This document shows, piece by piece, positions 1-9,421 of a stretch of 51,693 bases of DNA. Source of the DNA: an uncultured Gammaproteobacteria bacterium (lineage in GTDB: Bacteria > Pseudomonadota > Gammaproteobacteria > Pseudomonadales > Pseudohongiellaceae); assembly GCA_903862645.1 (NCBI GenBank), contig CAIOZF010000123.1:1-51693 (forward strand), read 5' to 3'. The first letter of the stretch is position 1. Each line of letters opens with the position of its first letter. The notes beneath the pieces were generated by a model. The model was not told the origin of the DNA, searched no databases, and saw only the letters and a program-made list of their open reading frames with translations. Both the position numbers and the translations under genes were made by a program.

Positions 1-33
1 TGTATTTTTACTCTGACCCCTCTATTCCATAAG

Positions 34-1188
34 CTACTCAGAATAGCCCTTGCGCACAATGCCATTGCTCTGCCCATCCACCGTGCCATCGCGCAGCCAT
101 TGCAGCGAGGCGTCGAAGAGCAGTGGGGCATTGATCTCCCACATCGCGTTATGGGAGGAACAGCCTAGGTCGAGCAGCACCTTCTCGCTGGCACCGAGAT
201 CCTCGTACATTTCATTGACGCGGGCGGGTGGCACCTGCGCGTCGTGAATGCCCGCTACCAACAGCATCGGCGCTTTGGTGGCGGCGACGACCTCGCGGGT
301 CCAGCCCCAGATCGGCGTGTTCGGTGCACGCCGTACGCCGGTGCCCCAGGTAGCGCCGACAGGATCGGAGGCGAGCATGTCCTGCCACACGGCCGGTCTG
401 ACATGGGCTTCGACCTGATTAGCGCAGGCGATCTGACGGTCCCAGCCATTATCGAAGTCGAGCTGCGATTGTTTGGTGAATGCGGCACCTGGCACGGGCA
501 CTGCCTCCGGCATGGCAGCGCGGTTGCGGCTGTAGGCAGGGGCCAGCAGCACCAGACGCTCGACCTTGTCTGGATAAAGCGCCGCATAACCGGCCGCGCG
601 CGGTCCGCCCAGCGACCACGCCACCAGATGCACCTTGTCGACGCCACGCATCTCCCGCAGGTAATCAACTACTGCGTTGATGTCGTGCCAGTCCGATTCG
701 ATCGTCGTGGCAGTGAACGGGTAACTCGGCACACAGGGCGCTGACAGCATGCCGGGAATGAAATCCTGCTGCGCCGTTTCGGAGAGGTTGCACAGATCAT
801 TCATCACATGGGGCCGGGTCGAGCGTCCATAACCCGTGGTGTCCATGGCGAAGGTGTCGTAACCCGCCTCGGCCAGATAGGCCATCCAGCTATAGCCCTC
901 GACCGGAACATCGAAGGCCACCTCGGCCGGCGTGCCCGCGCCGTGAATGAACAGGACCACTTTGCCCTCGAGATCGGCACTGCGCAGCGGCGTTCCCGGC
1001 AGAGTACGCTCACGCACGTAGATACGTGCCATCTCGCCCTCCATCGATGGTGCCTTTGACACCACCTGCACGTAGTGGTCGAGGCGCAGCAACTCCTGCG
1101 CTGATGATTGCGCGAGGAGCCAGGGAGAGATAAAAACCGCCAGCAGTGCGGAGAGGTTCGAACGGGGCAAGCGGAGACGTATTGTCAT
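34..1188 (-). CDS. Secreted alpha/beta hydrolase
   Basis: A 384-residue alpha/beta-hydrolase-fold protein of unknown substrate. Residues 1-30 form a signal peptide (basic MTIRLRLPR, hydrophobic core, cleavage near AQSSAQ), so it probably acts in the periplasm. The oxyanion-loop HGAG is at about 82-85. The nucleophile elbow AWSLGG puts Ser at about 192; it has Ala where GxSxG usually has Gly. A C-terminal GIHDAQVPP segment supplies the likely acid and SSHNAMWE the likely His. I chose the ATG at 1188 because it has GGAG ten bases upstream and opens directly into the signal peptide; a longer frame to 1308 would overlap the glycerate kinase gene. It lies 49 bases downstream of that gene and may share its operon. 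Fold assignment is firm; substrate is unknown. Confidence 0.85.
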   Translation of the reverse strand: MTIRLRLPRSNLSALLAVFISPWLLAQSSAQELLRLDHYVQVVSKAPSMEGEMARIYVRERTLPGTPLRSADLEGKVVLFIHGAGTPAEVAFDVPVEGYSWMAYLAEAGYDTFAMDTTGYGRSTRPHVMNDLCNLSETAQQDFIPGMLSAPCVPSYPFTATTIESDWHDINAVVDYLREMRGVDKVHLVAWSLGGPRAAGYAALYPDKVERLVLLAPAYSRNRAAMPEAVPVPGAAFTKQSQLDFDNGWDRQIACANQVEAHVRPAVWQDMLASDPVGATWGTGVRRAPNTPIWGWTREVVAATKAPMLLVAGIHDAQVPPARVNEMYEDLGASEKVLLDLGCSSHNAMWEINAPLLFDASLQWLRDGTVDGQSNGIVRKGYSE

Positions 1189-1237
1189 TTTATTACTCCG
1201 GCAGTGGTGGTTGTTCTGGAACGTTTTCCCTACAAAT

Positions 1238-2374
1238 TTATGAGAACCGAACGCCGTGCACCAGGCGCGCGATCTGCTCTGCAGTTCTGGCAATGTGCTG
1301 TGCCGCATTCGTCAGTGCGTCCGAGCGTGTCAACGGACCCGGAGCGATGCTGAACGCTGCCGTGAGCCCGTGCTCGTGCAATGCCTGCAACGATGTACCG
1401 ACCACTCCCGCCAGCGCGATCACTGGCACGCCATGTTGCTGCGCCAGTCGACAGACACCCGCAGGCACCTTGCCCGCCGCGCTCTGGGCGTCGAGACTGC
1501 CCTCGCCCGTGATGACGATGTCGGCCTCACGCAGCTGCTGCTCCAGCCCCACTGTATTCATCACCATCTCCACGCCGGAGACGATCTGGGCCCTAAGCAA
1601 GCCGGCAAGCGATCCGCCAATACCACCGGCTGCGCCACTGCTGGGAAATCCGTCTACGACAAGCCCGTGCGAACGGGCACGCGCGGCATAGTGCTGCAGG
1701 CCACGCTCCAGCTCCGCCACCTGTTCGGCCGAGGCGCCCTTCTGCGGGGAGTACACCGCTGCAGCACCGCGCGGACCGAGCAGATCATTGGTCACGTCGG
1801 TCGCCACGATAATTTCGATGCCGGACAAGCGTTCGAGTACGGGCGCAATGTCGATATGAGCGAGATTGATCAGTGCTCCTCCACCGCGCTCCAGAAGCTG
1901 ACCCTGTACATCCGTGAAGCGGGCGCCCAGTGCCTGCAGCAGGCCGACGCCAGCATCGGTGGTCGCGCTGCCACCCAGCCCGATGATCATTCGCCGGGGC
2001 CGGCTCTGCAGCGCCGCGAGAATCAATTCGCCGGTGCCGCTGCTGGAGGCGCGCAGGGCATCGCGCTGCTCCGGCGCCACGAGGTGCAGACCACTGCCCT
2101 CTGCCACTTCCACGACGGCCGTGCTGCCAGCGTCGATCAGCCCGTAGTGGGCAGTGACCGGGGTGCCCAGCGGGCCGCTCACCGTACAGGCGTGCAGCGT
2201 GCCCGCAGCGGCGTTGACCAGCGCCACCGTCGTGCCCTCACCGCCATCCGCCAGAGGCATCTCCACCAGCACATCCTGCGGTGCTGCCCGGCGCCAGCCC
2301 TCGGCGATGGCTCGTGCCACGGCCTGCGCGCTCAGGCACTCCTTGAACGAATCCGGCGCGATCAGCACTCGCAT
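1238..2374 (-). CDS. Glycerate 2-kinase (GarK/GlxK family)
   Basis: A 378-residue protein of the type usual for GarK/GlxK-family glycerate kinases, which phosphorylate D-glycerate with ATP and feed it into lower glycolysis. It begins with the family-typical MRVLIAPDSFKECLSA and carries PLADGGEGT near residue 45. Glycine-rich segments GLGGSATTDAG and GAAGGIGG follow, with VITGEGSLDAQS in the C-terminal third. GAGG lies about ten bases before the ATG. The gene follows the GntP-type permease by 24 bases on the same strand, which suggests a coupled uptake-and-phosphorylation unit for glycerate or a related sugar acid. Family identity is clear; whether the product is 2- or 3-phosphoglycerate is inferred from the family. 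Confidence 0.92.
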   Translation of the reverse strand: MRVLIAPDSFKECLSAQAVARAIAEGWRRAAPQDVLVEMPLADGGEGTTVALVNAAAGTLHACTVSGPLGTPVTAHYGLIDAGSTAVVEVAEGSGLHLVAPEQRDALRASSSGTGELILAALQSRPRRMIIGLGGSATTDAGVGLLQALGARFTDVQGQLLERGGGALINLAHIDIAPVLERLSGIEIIVATDVTNDLLGPRGAAAVYSPQKGASAEQVAELERGLQHYAARARSHGLVVDGFPSSGAAGGIGGSLAGLLRAQIVSGVEMVMNTVGLEQQLREADIVITGEGSLDAQSAAGKVPAGVCRLAQQHGVPVIALAGVVGTSLQALHEHGLTAAFSIAPGPLTRSDALTNAAQHIARTAEQIARLVHGVRFS

Positions 2375-2398
2375 GAAATGAACCTCAAAACACCACCA

Positions 2399-3757
2399 TC
2401 ATAAAACCACCAGCGCAACCAGCTGCACCGCGATGATCGTGACGATCCCCATGGCCAGCGTGGCGGCGGTGTGCGCGCGATAGGCGGTGGCGACATCCAT
2501 CCTGCTGAACTGCGCCACCACCCAGAAATAACTGTCATTGGCATGGGAGACCGTCATCGAACCGGCCGCGATCGCCATCACCGTGAGTACCCGCCCCATG
2601 TCACTGTCGAGTCCCATCTGCGGCAGCAATGGCGCCACCAGCGCCGAGGCCGTCACCATCGCGACCGTCGAGGAGCCCTGTGCGGTCTTCAGCGCGGCAG
2701 CTACCAGAAAAGGCATCAACATCCCGATTCCGAGGGAGGAGAGACTGCTGCCGAGAAAGTCTCCCAATGGCGTCGCGGCGAGCACTGCACCGAAGGCACC
2801 GCCCGCGCCCGTCACCAGCAGAATCGGCGCGGCAATCACCAGCCCTTTGCCAATGTAGTCGCTGAACTTCGCCACCCGGCCCTCGCCACGCAACAACAAT
2901 ACTGCGCAGCCCAGCCCTACCATCAGCGCATTCACCGGTTTGCCCAGAAAATTCAGCGCCTCATAGAGTGCGCCCTGCCCCAGGGGGGCGCCGGGATAGT
3001 TCACCACCGACCCCAGACAGATCAACAGAATTGGCACTAAGATGGGGGCGAAAGCCCTGCCGGGCCCGGGCAGATCACGCGGCAGCGCAGACTCGTCGTC
3101 ATGCTGATGCGCGCCACTGACCTCTTCGGGCTCGTCCAGCTCCGCGCTCGGCAGATGCTGGCTGAAGTGTGCCCAGGCCAGGCCGGTCAGCGCAGCGATC
3201 ACCGCAAACCCCAATCCCACGAGAATCACCAGCCCCAGGTTGTCGCCCAGTCCGAGGTTACCGGCGGCAGCAATCGGCCCCGGCGTAGGCGGCACGAGCG
3301 TGTGGGTGGCGAAAAGACCTGTGGACAGCGCCACGGTCATAGCCACTGGAGAAGCTTTGAGCGTGCGGGCCACAGAGCGCTTGAGGCTATTGAGAATGAC
3401 AAAACCGGAATCGCAGAATACGGGGATCGACACCAGAAACCCGACACTTGTCATCGTCAGCGTCGGGAAGCGCTGCCCGAACACTTTGATGATGGTCTGC
3501 GCCATGGTGATCGCGGCGCCGCTGCGCTCCAGAATCACGCCGATCACCGTGCCCAGCACGATCACCAGCCCGATGTTGCCCATGATGCTGCCGAACCCGC
3601 CACGAATGGTGGTCTCGATGTCACGCAGGGGCAAGCCATAGGCAAAGGCCGCGATGAAGGCTGCCAGCAGCAGAGTGATGAAGGGATTGAGTTTGAGTCT
3701 GGCTGTCGCGAACACGATCAGCGCTATCAGAACTAACAGCACAAACACCAGATACAT
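2399..3757 (-). CDS. GntP-family sugar-acid/H+ symporter
   Basis: A 452-residue integral inner-membrane protein with about a dozen hydrophobic segments, matching the GntP (gluconate permease) family in length and pattern. Typical segments include NPFITLLLAA near the N terminus, GSIMGNIGLVIVLGTVIG, PVFCDSGFVIL, and HTLVPPTPGPIAAAG around residue 155. Members import gluconate, glycerate or related hydroxy acids with protons. The neighbouring glycerate kinase suggests glycerate as the substrate here, which is an inference from context. The start has GGGAAG about eleven bases upstream. A hydrophilic Glu/Asp/His-rich loop near residues 205-225 separates the two halves. Confidence 0.9.
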   Translation of the reverse strand: MYLVFVLLVLIALIVFATARLKLNPFITLLLAAFIAAFAYGLPLRDIETTIRGGFGSIMGNIGLVIVLGTVIGVILERSGAAITMAQTIIKVFGQRFPTLTMTSVGFLVSIPVFCDSGFVILNSLKRSVARTLKASPVAMTVALSTGLFATHTLVPPTPGPIAAAGNLGLGDNLGLVILVGLGFAVIAALTGLAWAHFSQHLPSAELDEPEEVSGAHQHDDESALPRDLPGPGRAFAPILVPILLICLGSVVNYPGAPLGQGALYEALNFLGKPVNALMVGLGCAVLLLRGEGRVAKFSDYIGKGLVIAAPILLVTGAGGAFGAVLAATPLGDFLGSSLSSLGIGMLMPFLVAAALKTAQGSSTVAMVTASALVAPLLPQMGLDSDMGRVLTVMAIAAGSMTVSHANDSYFWVVAQFSRMDVATAYRAHTAATLAMGIVTIIAVQLVALVVL

Positions 3758-3891
3758 GGCGACTTCCCGGGCGTGACGTCGGCAGCGTCATCGGCAGCCA
3801 GCAATGTCAGCGTTGATTGTTGTTATAAGGTTGGCGGACGCCGGGAGTATAAGCGCGGGGCTCGGAGGAAAGCCACTGCGCGTTGGGCAGG

Positions 3892-3931
3892 TTTTTAGTA
3901 AAAAAATGCCCGTATCTCGCGATACGGGCAT
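3892..3931 (-). terminator. Rho-independent terminator of glnK-amtB
   Basis: A perfect 11-bp inverted repeat (ATGCCCGTATC / GATACGGGCAT) with a 4-base loop is followed, read on the minus strand, by TTTTTT-ACTAAAAA-type U-rich sequence. It sits 41 bases after the amtB stop and before the gntP start, so it separates the nitrogen operon from the sugar-acid operon. Confidence 0.9.
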
Positions 3932-3971
3932 TGCTGTTGCGGCTGCAGAAGCGACGGGCCTTCGTGCCGAC

Positions 3972-5414
3972 TTAGTTGTGAGAGGCAGATTCGCCGTGTT
4001 CGGAGAGGTCGAGACCAGTGGACTCGACTTCAGGCGATACACGCAGACCGATGGTGTACTTGAGCGCTGCAAGGATGACAGAAGTCACCACTGCGCTCCA
4101 GACCACGGCAACCAGTACTGCTTTCACCTGGATCAGGATTTGACCGGAGTCATAGCCGAACGTCGGACCGACCCAGCCATCGACCACATAACCTGCGCCA
4201 CCCAGAGCTGGGTTGACGAATACACCGGTGAGGATTGCACCAACGATGCCGCCGACTGCGTGGATGCCGAATGCGTCCAGCGCATCGTCGTAGCCCAGCA
4301 TGTTCTTGATGTAGGCCACTGCGAAGAAGCACACGATGCTCGCTACCATACCGATCACCAGAGCGCCCCCAATGCCCACAAAGCCGCAAGCCGGGGTAAT
4401 TGCCACGAGGCCTGCAACGGCGCCTGACAGAATACCCAGCAGGCTCGGACGGCCTCTCAGAATCCACTCAGCTGCCATCCAGGTGAGGGCTGCTACTGCC
4501 GTTGCTATCAGCGTGTTGCCGAATGCCAGCACTGCATAACCGTTGGCTTCGAGGTTGGAGCCGGCGTTGAAGCCGAACCAGCCAAACCACAGCAGGGAAG
4601 CGCCCAGCATGGTCATTGTCAAGTTGTGCGGTGCCATTGGCACTTTGCCGTAGCCAGTACGTTTTCCCAGGAACAAGGCAGCGACCAAGCCTGCGATACC
4701 AGCGTTGATGTGCACCACGGTGCCGCCTGCGAAGTCCAGCGCGCCCATCTGCCACAGATAGCCTGCGGTGGCGTTAAGATCTGCTACTACTTCCGGGCTC
4801 GTGTAGGCATCAGGACCTGGCCACCACCAGACCATGTGCGCCAAGGGGATGTAGGAGAAGGTGAACCACAGCACCGAGAAGATCAGGACGGCGGAGAACT
4901 TCATGCGCTCAGCGTAACCACCGGCAATCAAAGCCACTGTGATTGCAGCGAACGTGAGCTGGAAGAAGGCAAACAGCATCTCGGGAATGACAACGCCTTT
5001 GCTGAACGTTGCGGTAGCAACGAAAAAGCCGTTGGCGTCGTAAACAACACCGCTCAGCAACGTCTTGCTCAGGCCGCCAAAGAAGGCGCCACCGTTACTG
5101 AAGGCCATACTGTAGCCGTAAACCACCCACAGCACCGAAATGAGGCAGAAAATGGAGAATATCTGCATCATCGTAGAGAGCACGTTCTTGGCCCGCGCCA
5201 TGCCACCGTAAAAGAGGGCAAGACCAGGAATGGACATCAACAGTACGAAGGCAGTCGACACCAGCATCCAAGCGATATCGCCGTTGTTGTATACCGGAGC
5301 GTCCTGCGCCATTGCGAGCTGCGGGAGAGCCATGGCTGCTGCAGCCAGACCCCACCAGGCAGTGCGTTTTACTTTGCCTGCCAGAGTGGCTGGAATTCGA
5401 GAAACATTAGTCAT
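3972..5414 (-). CDS. amtB: Ammonium transporter AmtB
   Basis: A 480-residue Amt/MEP/Rh-family channel that conducts ammonia/ammonium across the inner membrane. An N-terminal signal peptide (to about residue 36, ending ALPQLAMAQ) is followed by DIAWMLVSTAFVLLMSIPGLALFYGGM, the first channel helix. Family blocks present include DFAGGTVVHINAGIAGL, LLWFGWFGFNAGS and DDALDAFGIHAVGG, which contain the conserved pore histidines. The start has AGGAGA at a normal distance and lies 24 bases after the glnK stop. The glnK-amtB order is the classical nitrogen-limitation operon, where GlnK plugs the AmtB trimer when nitrogen becomes plentiful. Confidence 0.97.
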   Translation of the reverse strand: MTNVSRIPATLAGKVKRTAWWGLAAAAMALPQLAMAQDAPVYNNGDIAWMLVSTAFVLLMSIPGLALFYGGMARAKNVLSTMMQIFSIFCLISVLWVVYGYSMAFSNGGAFFGGLSKTLLSGVVYDANGFFVATATFSKGVVIPEMLFAFFQLTFAAITVALIAGGYAERMKFSAVLIFSVLWFTFSYIPLAHMVWWWPGPDAYTSPEVVADLNATAGYLWQMGALDFAGGTVVHINAGIAGLVAALFLGKRTGYGKVPMAPHNLTMTMLGASLLWFGWFGFNAGSNLEANGYAVLAFGNTLIATAVAALTWMAAEWILRGRPSLLGILSGAVAGLVAITPACGFVGIGGALVIGMVASIVCFFAVAYIKNMLGYDDALDAFGIHAVGGIVGAILTGVFVNPALGGAGYVVDGWVGPTFGYDSGQILIQVKAVLVAVVWSAVVTSVILAALKYTIGLRVSPEVESTGLDLSEHGESASHN

Positions 5415-5438
5415 TGGAAATCTCCTGAACCTGAAAGG

Positions 5439-5879
<441 letters not shown>

Positions 5880-5902
5880 TCAGGCTTTTCGCGGGCAGCT
5901 AT

Positions 5903-5949
5903 TGCACCAAATAGAGTCGAGAGGGTTGAGCGTGCGTGCTATTGGTGCG
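5903..5949 (-). promoter_or_regulatory. Probable NtrC binding sites
   Basis: Two sites resemble the NtrC consensus (TGCACYAWWWTRGTGCA). One at 5933-5949 has TGC on one side and TGGTGC on the other. One at 5903-5919 has an intact TGCACCA half but a poor second half. Their centres lie about 78 and 108 bases upstream of the predicted sigma54 start and about 30 bases (three helical turns) apart, a usual enhancer arrangement. The 353 bases between glnK and the antitoxin gene otherwise hold the sigma54 promoter and the palindrome at 6083-6113. Confidence 0.6.
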
Positions 5950-6082
5950 ATTTTAATGCCGCCTGCGATGACAGTGGAGTGAATGAGGTGACAGACAGTT
6001 CCAATACTGTGGACAAATGTGCAGAAGGAAGCTGTGGCTGAAGTTCTGAGTTGGAAGTTTCCAGGAGTCAGCGCCTTGCACC

Positions 6083-6113
6083 GATGCATCTGATGCGACA
6101 GCATCAGTGCATC
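6083..6113. promoter_or_regulatory. Palindromic operator of the VapBC-like locus
   Basis: GATGCATCTGATGC, a 4-base spacer (GACA) and GCATCAGTGCATC form a 13-bp inverted repeat with a single unpaired base. It ends 17 bases before the antitoxin start codon. Ribbon-helix-helix antitoxins usually bind such palindromes to repress their own operon, so this is the likely autoregulatory operator. It could also form an RNA hairpin. Confidence 0.6.
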
Positions 6114-6130
6114 AATATGGAGGCTCCTTC

Positions 6131-6391
6131 ATGCGTGCCACACTAGACATAGACGACTCAGTTCTAAGCGCCATCAAGGAGCTGGCACAGCGCCAGCGTA
6201 AAACCGCTGGCGAGGTGATTTCGACACTGGCGCGACAGGCACTGTTGCAGGGCTCCGCGCCTCAGCAGCCGCAAGGTCATGAGATAAAAGAGCCACAAGC
6301 CAGCTTCGGTTTTCGGCCTCTGTCTGCCACCAGTGACACACTGGTCAGCAACGCCACGGTTGACAAGTTGCGCAACGAGCTCGGTGTCTGA
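6131..6391 (+). CDS. VapB-like (ribbon-helix-helix) antitoxin
   Basis: An 86-residue protein beginning MRATLDIDDSVLSAIKELAQ and followed by KTAGEVISTLARQAL, the beta-strand/helix/helix pattern of an RHH DNA-binding domain in residues 1-37. The C-terminal half (FGFRPLSATSDTLVSNATVDKLRNEL) is the usual toxin-wrapping tail of this VapB/DUF2191-type group. The ATG at 6131 follows GGAGG at a good distance; a GTG at 6107 would lie inside the palindrome. Its stop codon overlaps the start of the toxin remnant (TGATG), as in intact vapBC pairs. Because the partner is damaged, this may now be an orphan antitoxin. Confidence 0.8.
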   Translation: MRATLDIDDSVLSAIKELAQRQRKTAGEVISTLARQALLQGSAPQQPQGHEIKEPQASFGFRPLSATSDTLVSNATVDKLRNELGV

Positions 6392-6600
6392 TGCGCGCCT
6401 TGCTCGATGTGAACGTCCTGATCGCTCTGCTGGATATGCAGATGTTCGACTGGCAACAGCTGTTCGATCCCCGTCAGCTCACCGATGCCTATCTGCTGGC
6501 GCTGGCTGTGCAGCATGCCGGGGTGTTTGTTACCTTCGATCATGCCGTGCCGCTGCGTGCGGTAGCGGGCGCCGGGGCGGAGCACCTGGTGCTGATCTGA
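6391..6600 (+). pseudogene. VapC/PIN toxin remnant with internal deletion
   Basis: An open 69-codon frame beginning MRALLDVNVLIALLD, the classic first strand of a PIN-domain ribonuclease with Asp6. It jumps directly to DWQQLFDPRQLTDAYLLALA (third acidic motif, Asp32) and FVTFDHAV (last acidic motif, Asp50). Full VapC proteins of this group are about 130-145 residues, so some 70 central residues are missing. The lost part includes the second conserved acidic residue and the helices around it. The deletion kept the frame. It is very unlikely to be an active RNase, but could still bind the antitoxin and take part in operon autoregulation. It overlaps the antitoxin stop by one base. Confidence 0.75.
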
Positions 6601-6757
6601 GAGTTGGCTATGTGAATACAACTGGATGAATCAGAACCAGCTGCAAGAGACTGGCTAGATCGGTGCTCTATGTGTCAGCATACTCTCGCCAGCCGTGCAG
6701 GGGGTTCTTCAACAGCAATCAATAAACGGGCAAAACAGCCCAGGGAATGGAGCACTC

Positions 6758-7423
6758 ATGCAAAATTCATCAAGCAAAACCTCTTTTCTTCTCACCATGT
6801 GTCTGTTGGTGGCAGGGCTGGCTGGTGCAGCGCCTTCACTGGCCGCAGACGCCGCTTACGATGGCGCCACCGGCCTGCTCACCTTGCCTGTTGTCGATGT
6901 ACCGGGCACCGGGGTGGTCAACGCCGGACTGCGACTGAGCAAGGACAACCCCATCGAGTTCACGCTACAGTCGGCGCAGATCTACTCCACGGCAGTGACG
7001 CTGAACAGCAAGTCAGCCAGAGTGCGCGACGGCGGTGTCCTTTACATCCCAAGCGCGCAGGTTGGCAGTCAGCTGTATGAATTGAACATGACGTTGATCA
7101 GGCAGGATCCGATCACCTTTGGCAACCTGCAGGTGCTCGGTGTCACCAATGTCGTACCCCCCGCGCCGGACCCGCTGCAATTGAGCATCACCGCAGGAGA
7201 GACCCGCTATGCACAGCTGTGCGCAAGCTGTCACGGCAGTAATGGCGGCGGTGCGGCGTTGGGCCCAAATCTGGTCGCCAGCGCACTCACCACCTTCAGT
7301 CCGTTGCGAGTGAAGATCAACAACACCATGCCGCCGGGGAACCCATCCGCCTGCATCGACAGCGGCAGCTCGACGTGCGCCACGGACGTCACCAACTACA
7401 TCATCAATCGTCTGCAGCGGTGA
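6758..7423 (+). CDS. Periplasmic c-type cytochrome protein
   Basis: A 221-residue exported protein with a signal peptide (residues 1-29, ending APSLAAD). A domain of about 115 residues without a recognised family follows, rich in beta-type sequence. The C-terminal mono-haem cytochrome c domain has CASCH at 155-159 and a probable axial Met at about 191 (NTMPPG). Two Cys nearby (SACIDSGSSTC) may form a disulphide. The ATG at 6758 was chosen because GGAATGGAG precedes it and it opens the signal peptide. It probably carries electrons in the periplasm. The next gene starts 4 bases later, suggesting a two-gene unit. Confidence 0.85.
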   Translation: MQNSSSKTSFLLTMCLLVAGLAGAAPSLAADAAYDGATGLLTLPVVDVPGTGVVNAGLRLSKDNPIEFTLQSAQIYSTAVTLNSKSARVRDGGVLYIPSAQVGSQLYELNMTLIRQDPITFGNLQVLGVTNVVPPAPDPLQLSITAGETRYAQLCASCHGSNGGGAALGPNLVASALTTFSPLRVKINNTMPPGNPSACIDSGSSTCATDVTNYIINRLQR

Positions 7424-7427
7424 AAGC

Positions 7428-8369
7428 ATGAAAGTCACAATGACGGAGAGCTTGCGTCTGGCGATCGCCTGCCTGGCAGCGCTGACTGCTCCGGCCACAC
7501 TCGTCGGTCAAGCCCAGGCCCAGGAGATCTTGCGCGACTATGAGCGGGAGACCTTCGACAGCCCCGAGGGCTGGGCGATGGCCCACACGCTATCCTCATC
7601 GTTGAATCTCGGAGCAATGCCTCCCGACATCCTGGCACCTTGGCAGTGGAACGTCTCGGCGGAGATGGGCTCTATCCCCCACCTCACCCGCGAGGAGCAA
7701 CGGGTTGGCTTCGGCGGCTACAAGCTGGAGGACATGAACAAGTCGCCGGTGTTCGGCCGGGGCCGCTTGAGCGTCGGGCTGCCCGGCGGTGTGGCTATCG
7801 AGGCCTCGTGGACACCCCCTGTACAAGTGGACGGTGCACGGCCCGAAGGCATCTACGGACTGGCGCTGGAGAAGTCTCTGTTTGACCAGGAGGGCTGGCA
7901 GCTTGGGGTTCGCCTGTTCGCCGTGCGCGGCGAAGCGTCGGGCGGCACAACGTGCAGCCGATCCGTGGCCTCCTCTCCGGTGGGCTCGGCCGAGAATCCC
8001 TTTGGCTGTCGGGCTCCTTCTCACGACAGACTAAGACTCGATCATGAGGGCATCGAACTCATGGCCTCGCACCGCATTCCCAACAGTCGCTGGCAGCCGT
8101 TCATTGCCATGGCGAAGACACAGGCCAATCCTTACGTGAAGATCAAGGCACGGGTGTTCGACAACCTCGACCTCTCGGAATTGGAGACCAGTGGATCACT
8201 CGACACGTTGTCGATCGGCACTGTCTATCATGCGACGCCGGACTGGCGGGTGTCAGCAGCATTCTCGTATACGCCGCTGGATGTGCGCCGCCCACCGCTG
8301 CGGCAGAGCCGCGACGCCAATTTCTGGAGCGTACGGCTGGGGCTCGCGTGGATGGGCTCAGCACGCTGA
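7428..8369 (+). CDS. Probable outer-membrane beta-barrel protein
   Basis: A 313-residue exported protein with a signal peptide (residues 1-31, ending GQAQAQE). No enzyme motif is seen. The mature part has alternating hydrophobic/polar strands (GRLSVGLPGGVAIEASWT; WQLGVRLFAVRGEAS; DANFWSVRLGLAWMG) and a strand-like C terminus, which suits a small outer-membrane barrel, but I recognise no named family. It begins 4 bases after the cytochrome gene, so the two are probably co-transcribed. A second ATG at 7440 is an alternative start. Confidence 0.6.
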   Translation: MKVTMTESLRLAIACLAALTAPATLVGQAQAQEILRDYERETFDSPEGWAMAHTLSSSLNLGAMPPDILAPWQWNVSAEMGSIPHLTREEQRVGFGGYKLEDMNKSPVFGRGRLSVGLPGGVAIEASWTPPVQVDGARPEGIYGLALEKSLFDQEGWQLGVRLFAVRGEASGGTTCSRSVASSPVGSAENPFGCRAPSHDRLRLDHEGIELMASHRIPNSRWQPFIAMAKTQANPYVKIKARVFDNLDLSELETSGSLDTLSIGTVYHATPDWRVSAAFSYTPLDVRRPPLRQSRDANFWSVRLGLAWMGSAR

Positions 8370-8522
8370 AAAGCTGTAAATAAATGCACTCGGCGCCTGC
8401 ACTTTGATGCGTGTTTCCCCTACACTCCGAGCATCTGGCCCCTTCAGGATGAAACGGGATTAAAACCAGTCTGAGACCGGCATAACAATTCAAACCAACC
8501 GCCTACCCGGAGAACAAGAAGA

Positions 8523-9401
8523 ATGTGTGACAACCATACCAATGAAGAGAACGATGCTTTTTTGAAGCTGCACCGCAAGATGAGCCGTCGTACATTCGGC
8601 AAGCTGACCGCCGGTGCAACCATGATGATGATGCTCCCCTCCGTGCTTAATGCACAGGACGTGATGGAAATGGACGTCAACATCGAGACACCCGACGGAA
8701 CTGCCGACTGCTATTTCGTGCACCCCAGTACCGGCTCTCACGCCGCTGTCATCATCTGGCCGGACATCCTCGGTCTGCGACCGGCATTCCGCGCCATGGG
8801 CAAGCGCCTGGCCCAGTCCGGTTACTCTGTGCTGGTCGTTAACCCCTTCTACCGCAGCGCCAAGTCTCCTGTGGTGCCCGAAGGCGCTACTTTTGCAGAC
8901 CCGGCGATCTCCGCCATCGTGCGGCCAATGGCTGGCCAACTCAATGCCACCACCCACGTCACCGATGCACGTGCCTTCGTGGCCTGGGTCGATCAACAGT
9001 CAGCCGTGGACACCAGCCGCAAAATCGGCACCATGGGCTACTGCATGGGCGGCCCGATCGTGATGAGGACTGCTGCAACACTGCCGGATCGCATCGGTGC
9101 TGGCGCTACGTTTCACGGCGGCGGCCTGAACACCACCAATCCGGACAGCCCGCATTTGGGTATCACCAACATGCAGGCGTCCATGCTGATCGCGATTGCC
9201 GCCAACGACGACGAGCGTGATCCGGAGTCCAAGAACGTACTGCGCGCGGCATTCGATGCGGCGGGTGTGCAGGCGGAAATCGAAGTGTATGAGGGCTCGT
9301 TGCACGGCTGGTGTGTGCCGGACTTCCCTGTGTACAACGAGCCACAGGCAGAGAAGGCCTGGAACCGCATGCTGGCGATCTTCGAGACCGCACTGGCGTA
9401 A
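8523..9401 (+). CDS. Tat-exported dienelactone hydrolase family protein
   Basis: A 292-residue protein with a twin-arginine signal (SRRTFGK at about 21-27, then a Met-rich hydrophobic stretch ending VLNAQD), so it is probably folded before export to the periplasm. The mature part is a dienelactone-hydrolase-like alpha/beta hydrolase. WPDILGLRP is the first motif, GYCMGG holds the nucleophilic Cys typical of this family, AANDDERDP holds the acid, and SLHGWCVPD holds the His. Substrate is unknown. Translation could also start at the ATG just before SRRTFGK (8580). It converges on the outer membrane factor gene with 20 bases between stops. Confidence 0.85.
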   Translation: MCDNHTNEENDAFLKLHRKMSRRTFGKLTAGATMMMMLPSVLNAQDVMEMDVNIETPDGTADCYFVHPSTGSHAAVIIWPDILGLRPAFRAMGKRLAQSGYSVLVVNPFYRSAKSPVVPEGATFADPAISAIVRPMAGQLNATTHVTDARAFVAWVDQQSAVDTSRKIGTMGYCMGGPIVMRTAATLPDRIGAGATFHGGGLNTTNPDSPHLGITNMQASMLIAIAANDDERDPESKNVLRAAFDAAGVQAEIEVYEGSLHGWCVPDFPVYNEPQAEKAWNRMLAIFETALA

Positions 9402-9421
9402 CGCTCCCACAAACATCCGTT

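Noticed and set aside
1256-2404. Long plus-strand frame opposite the glycerate kinase (382 codons)
   Set aside because: Composition is His/Arg/Gln-rich as expected for an antisense shadow, and the minus-strand kinase is unmistakable.
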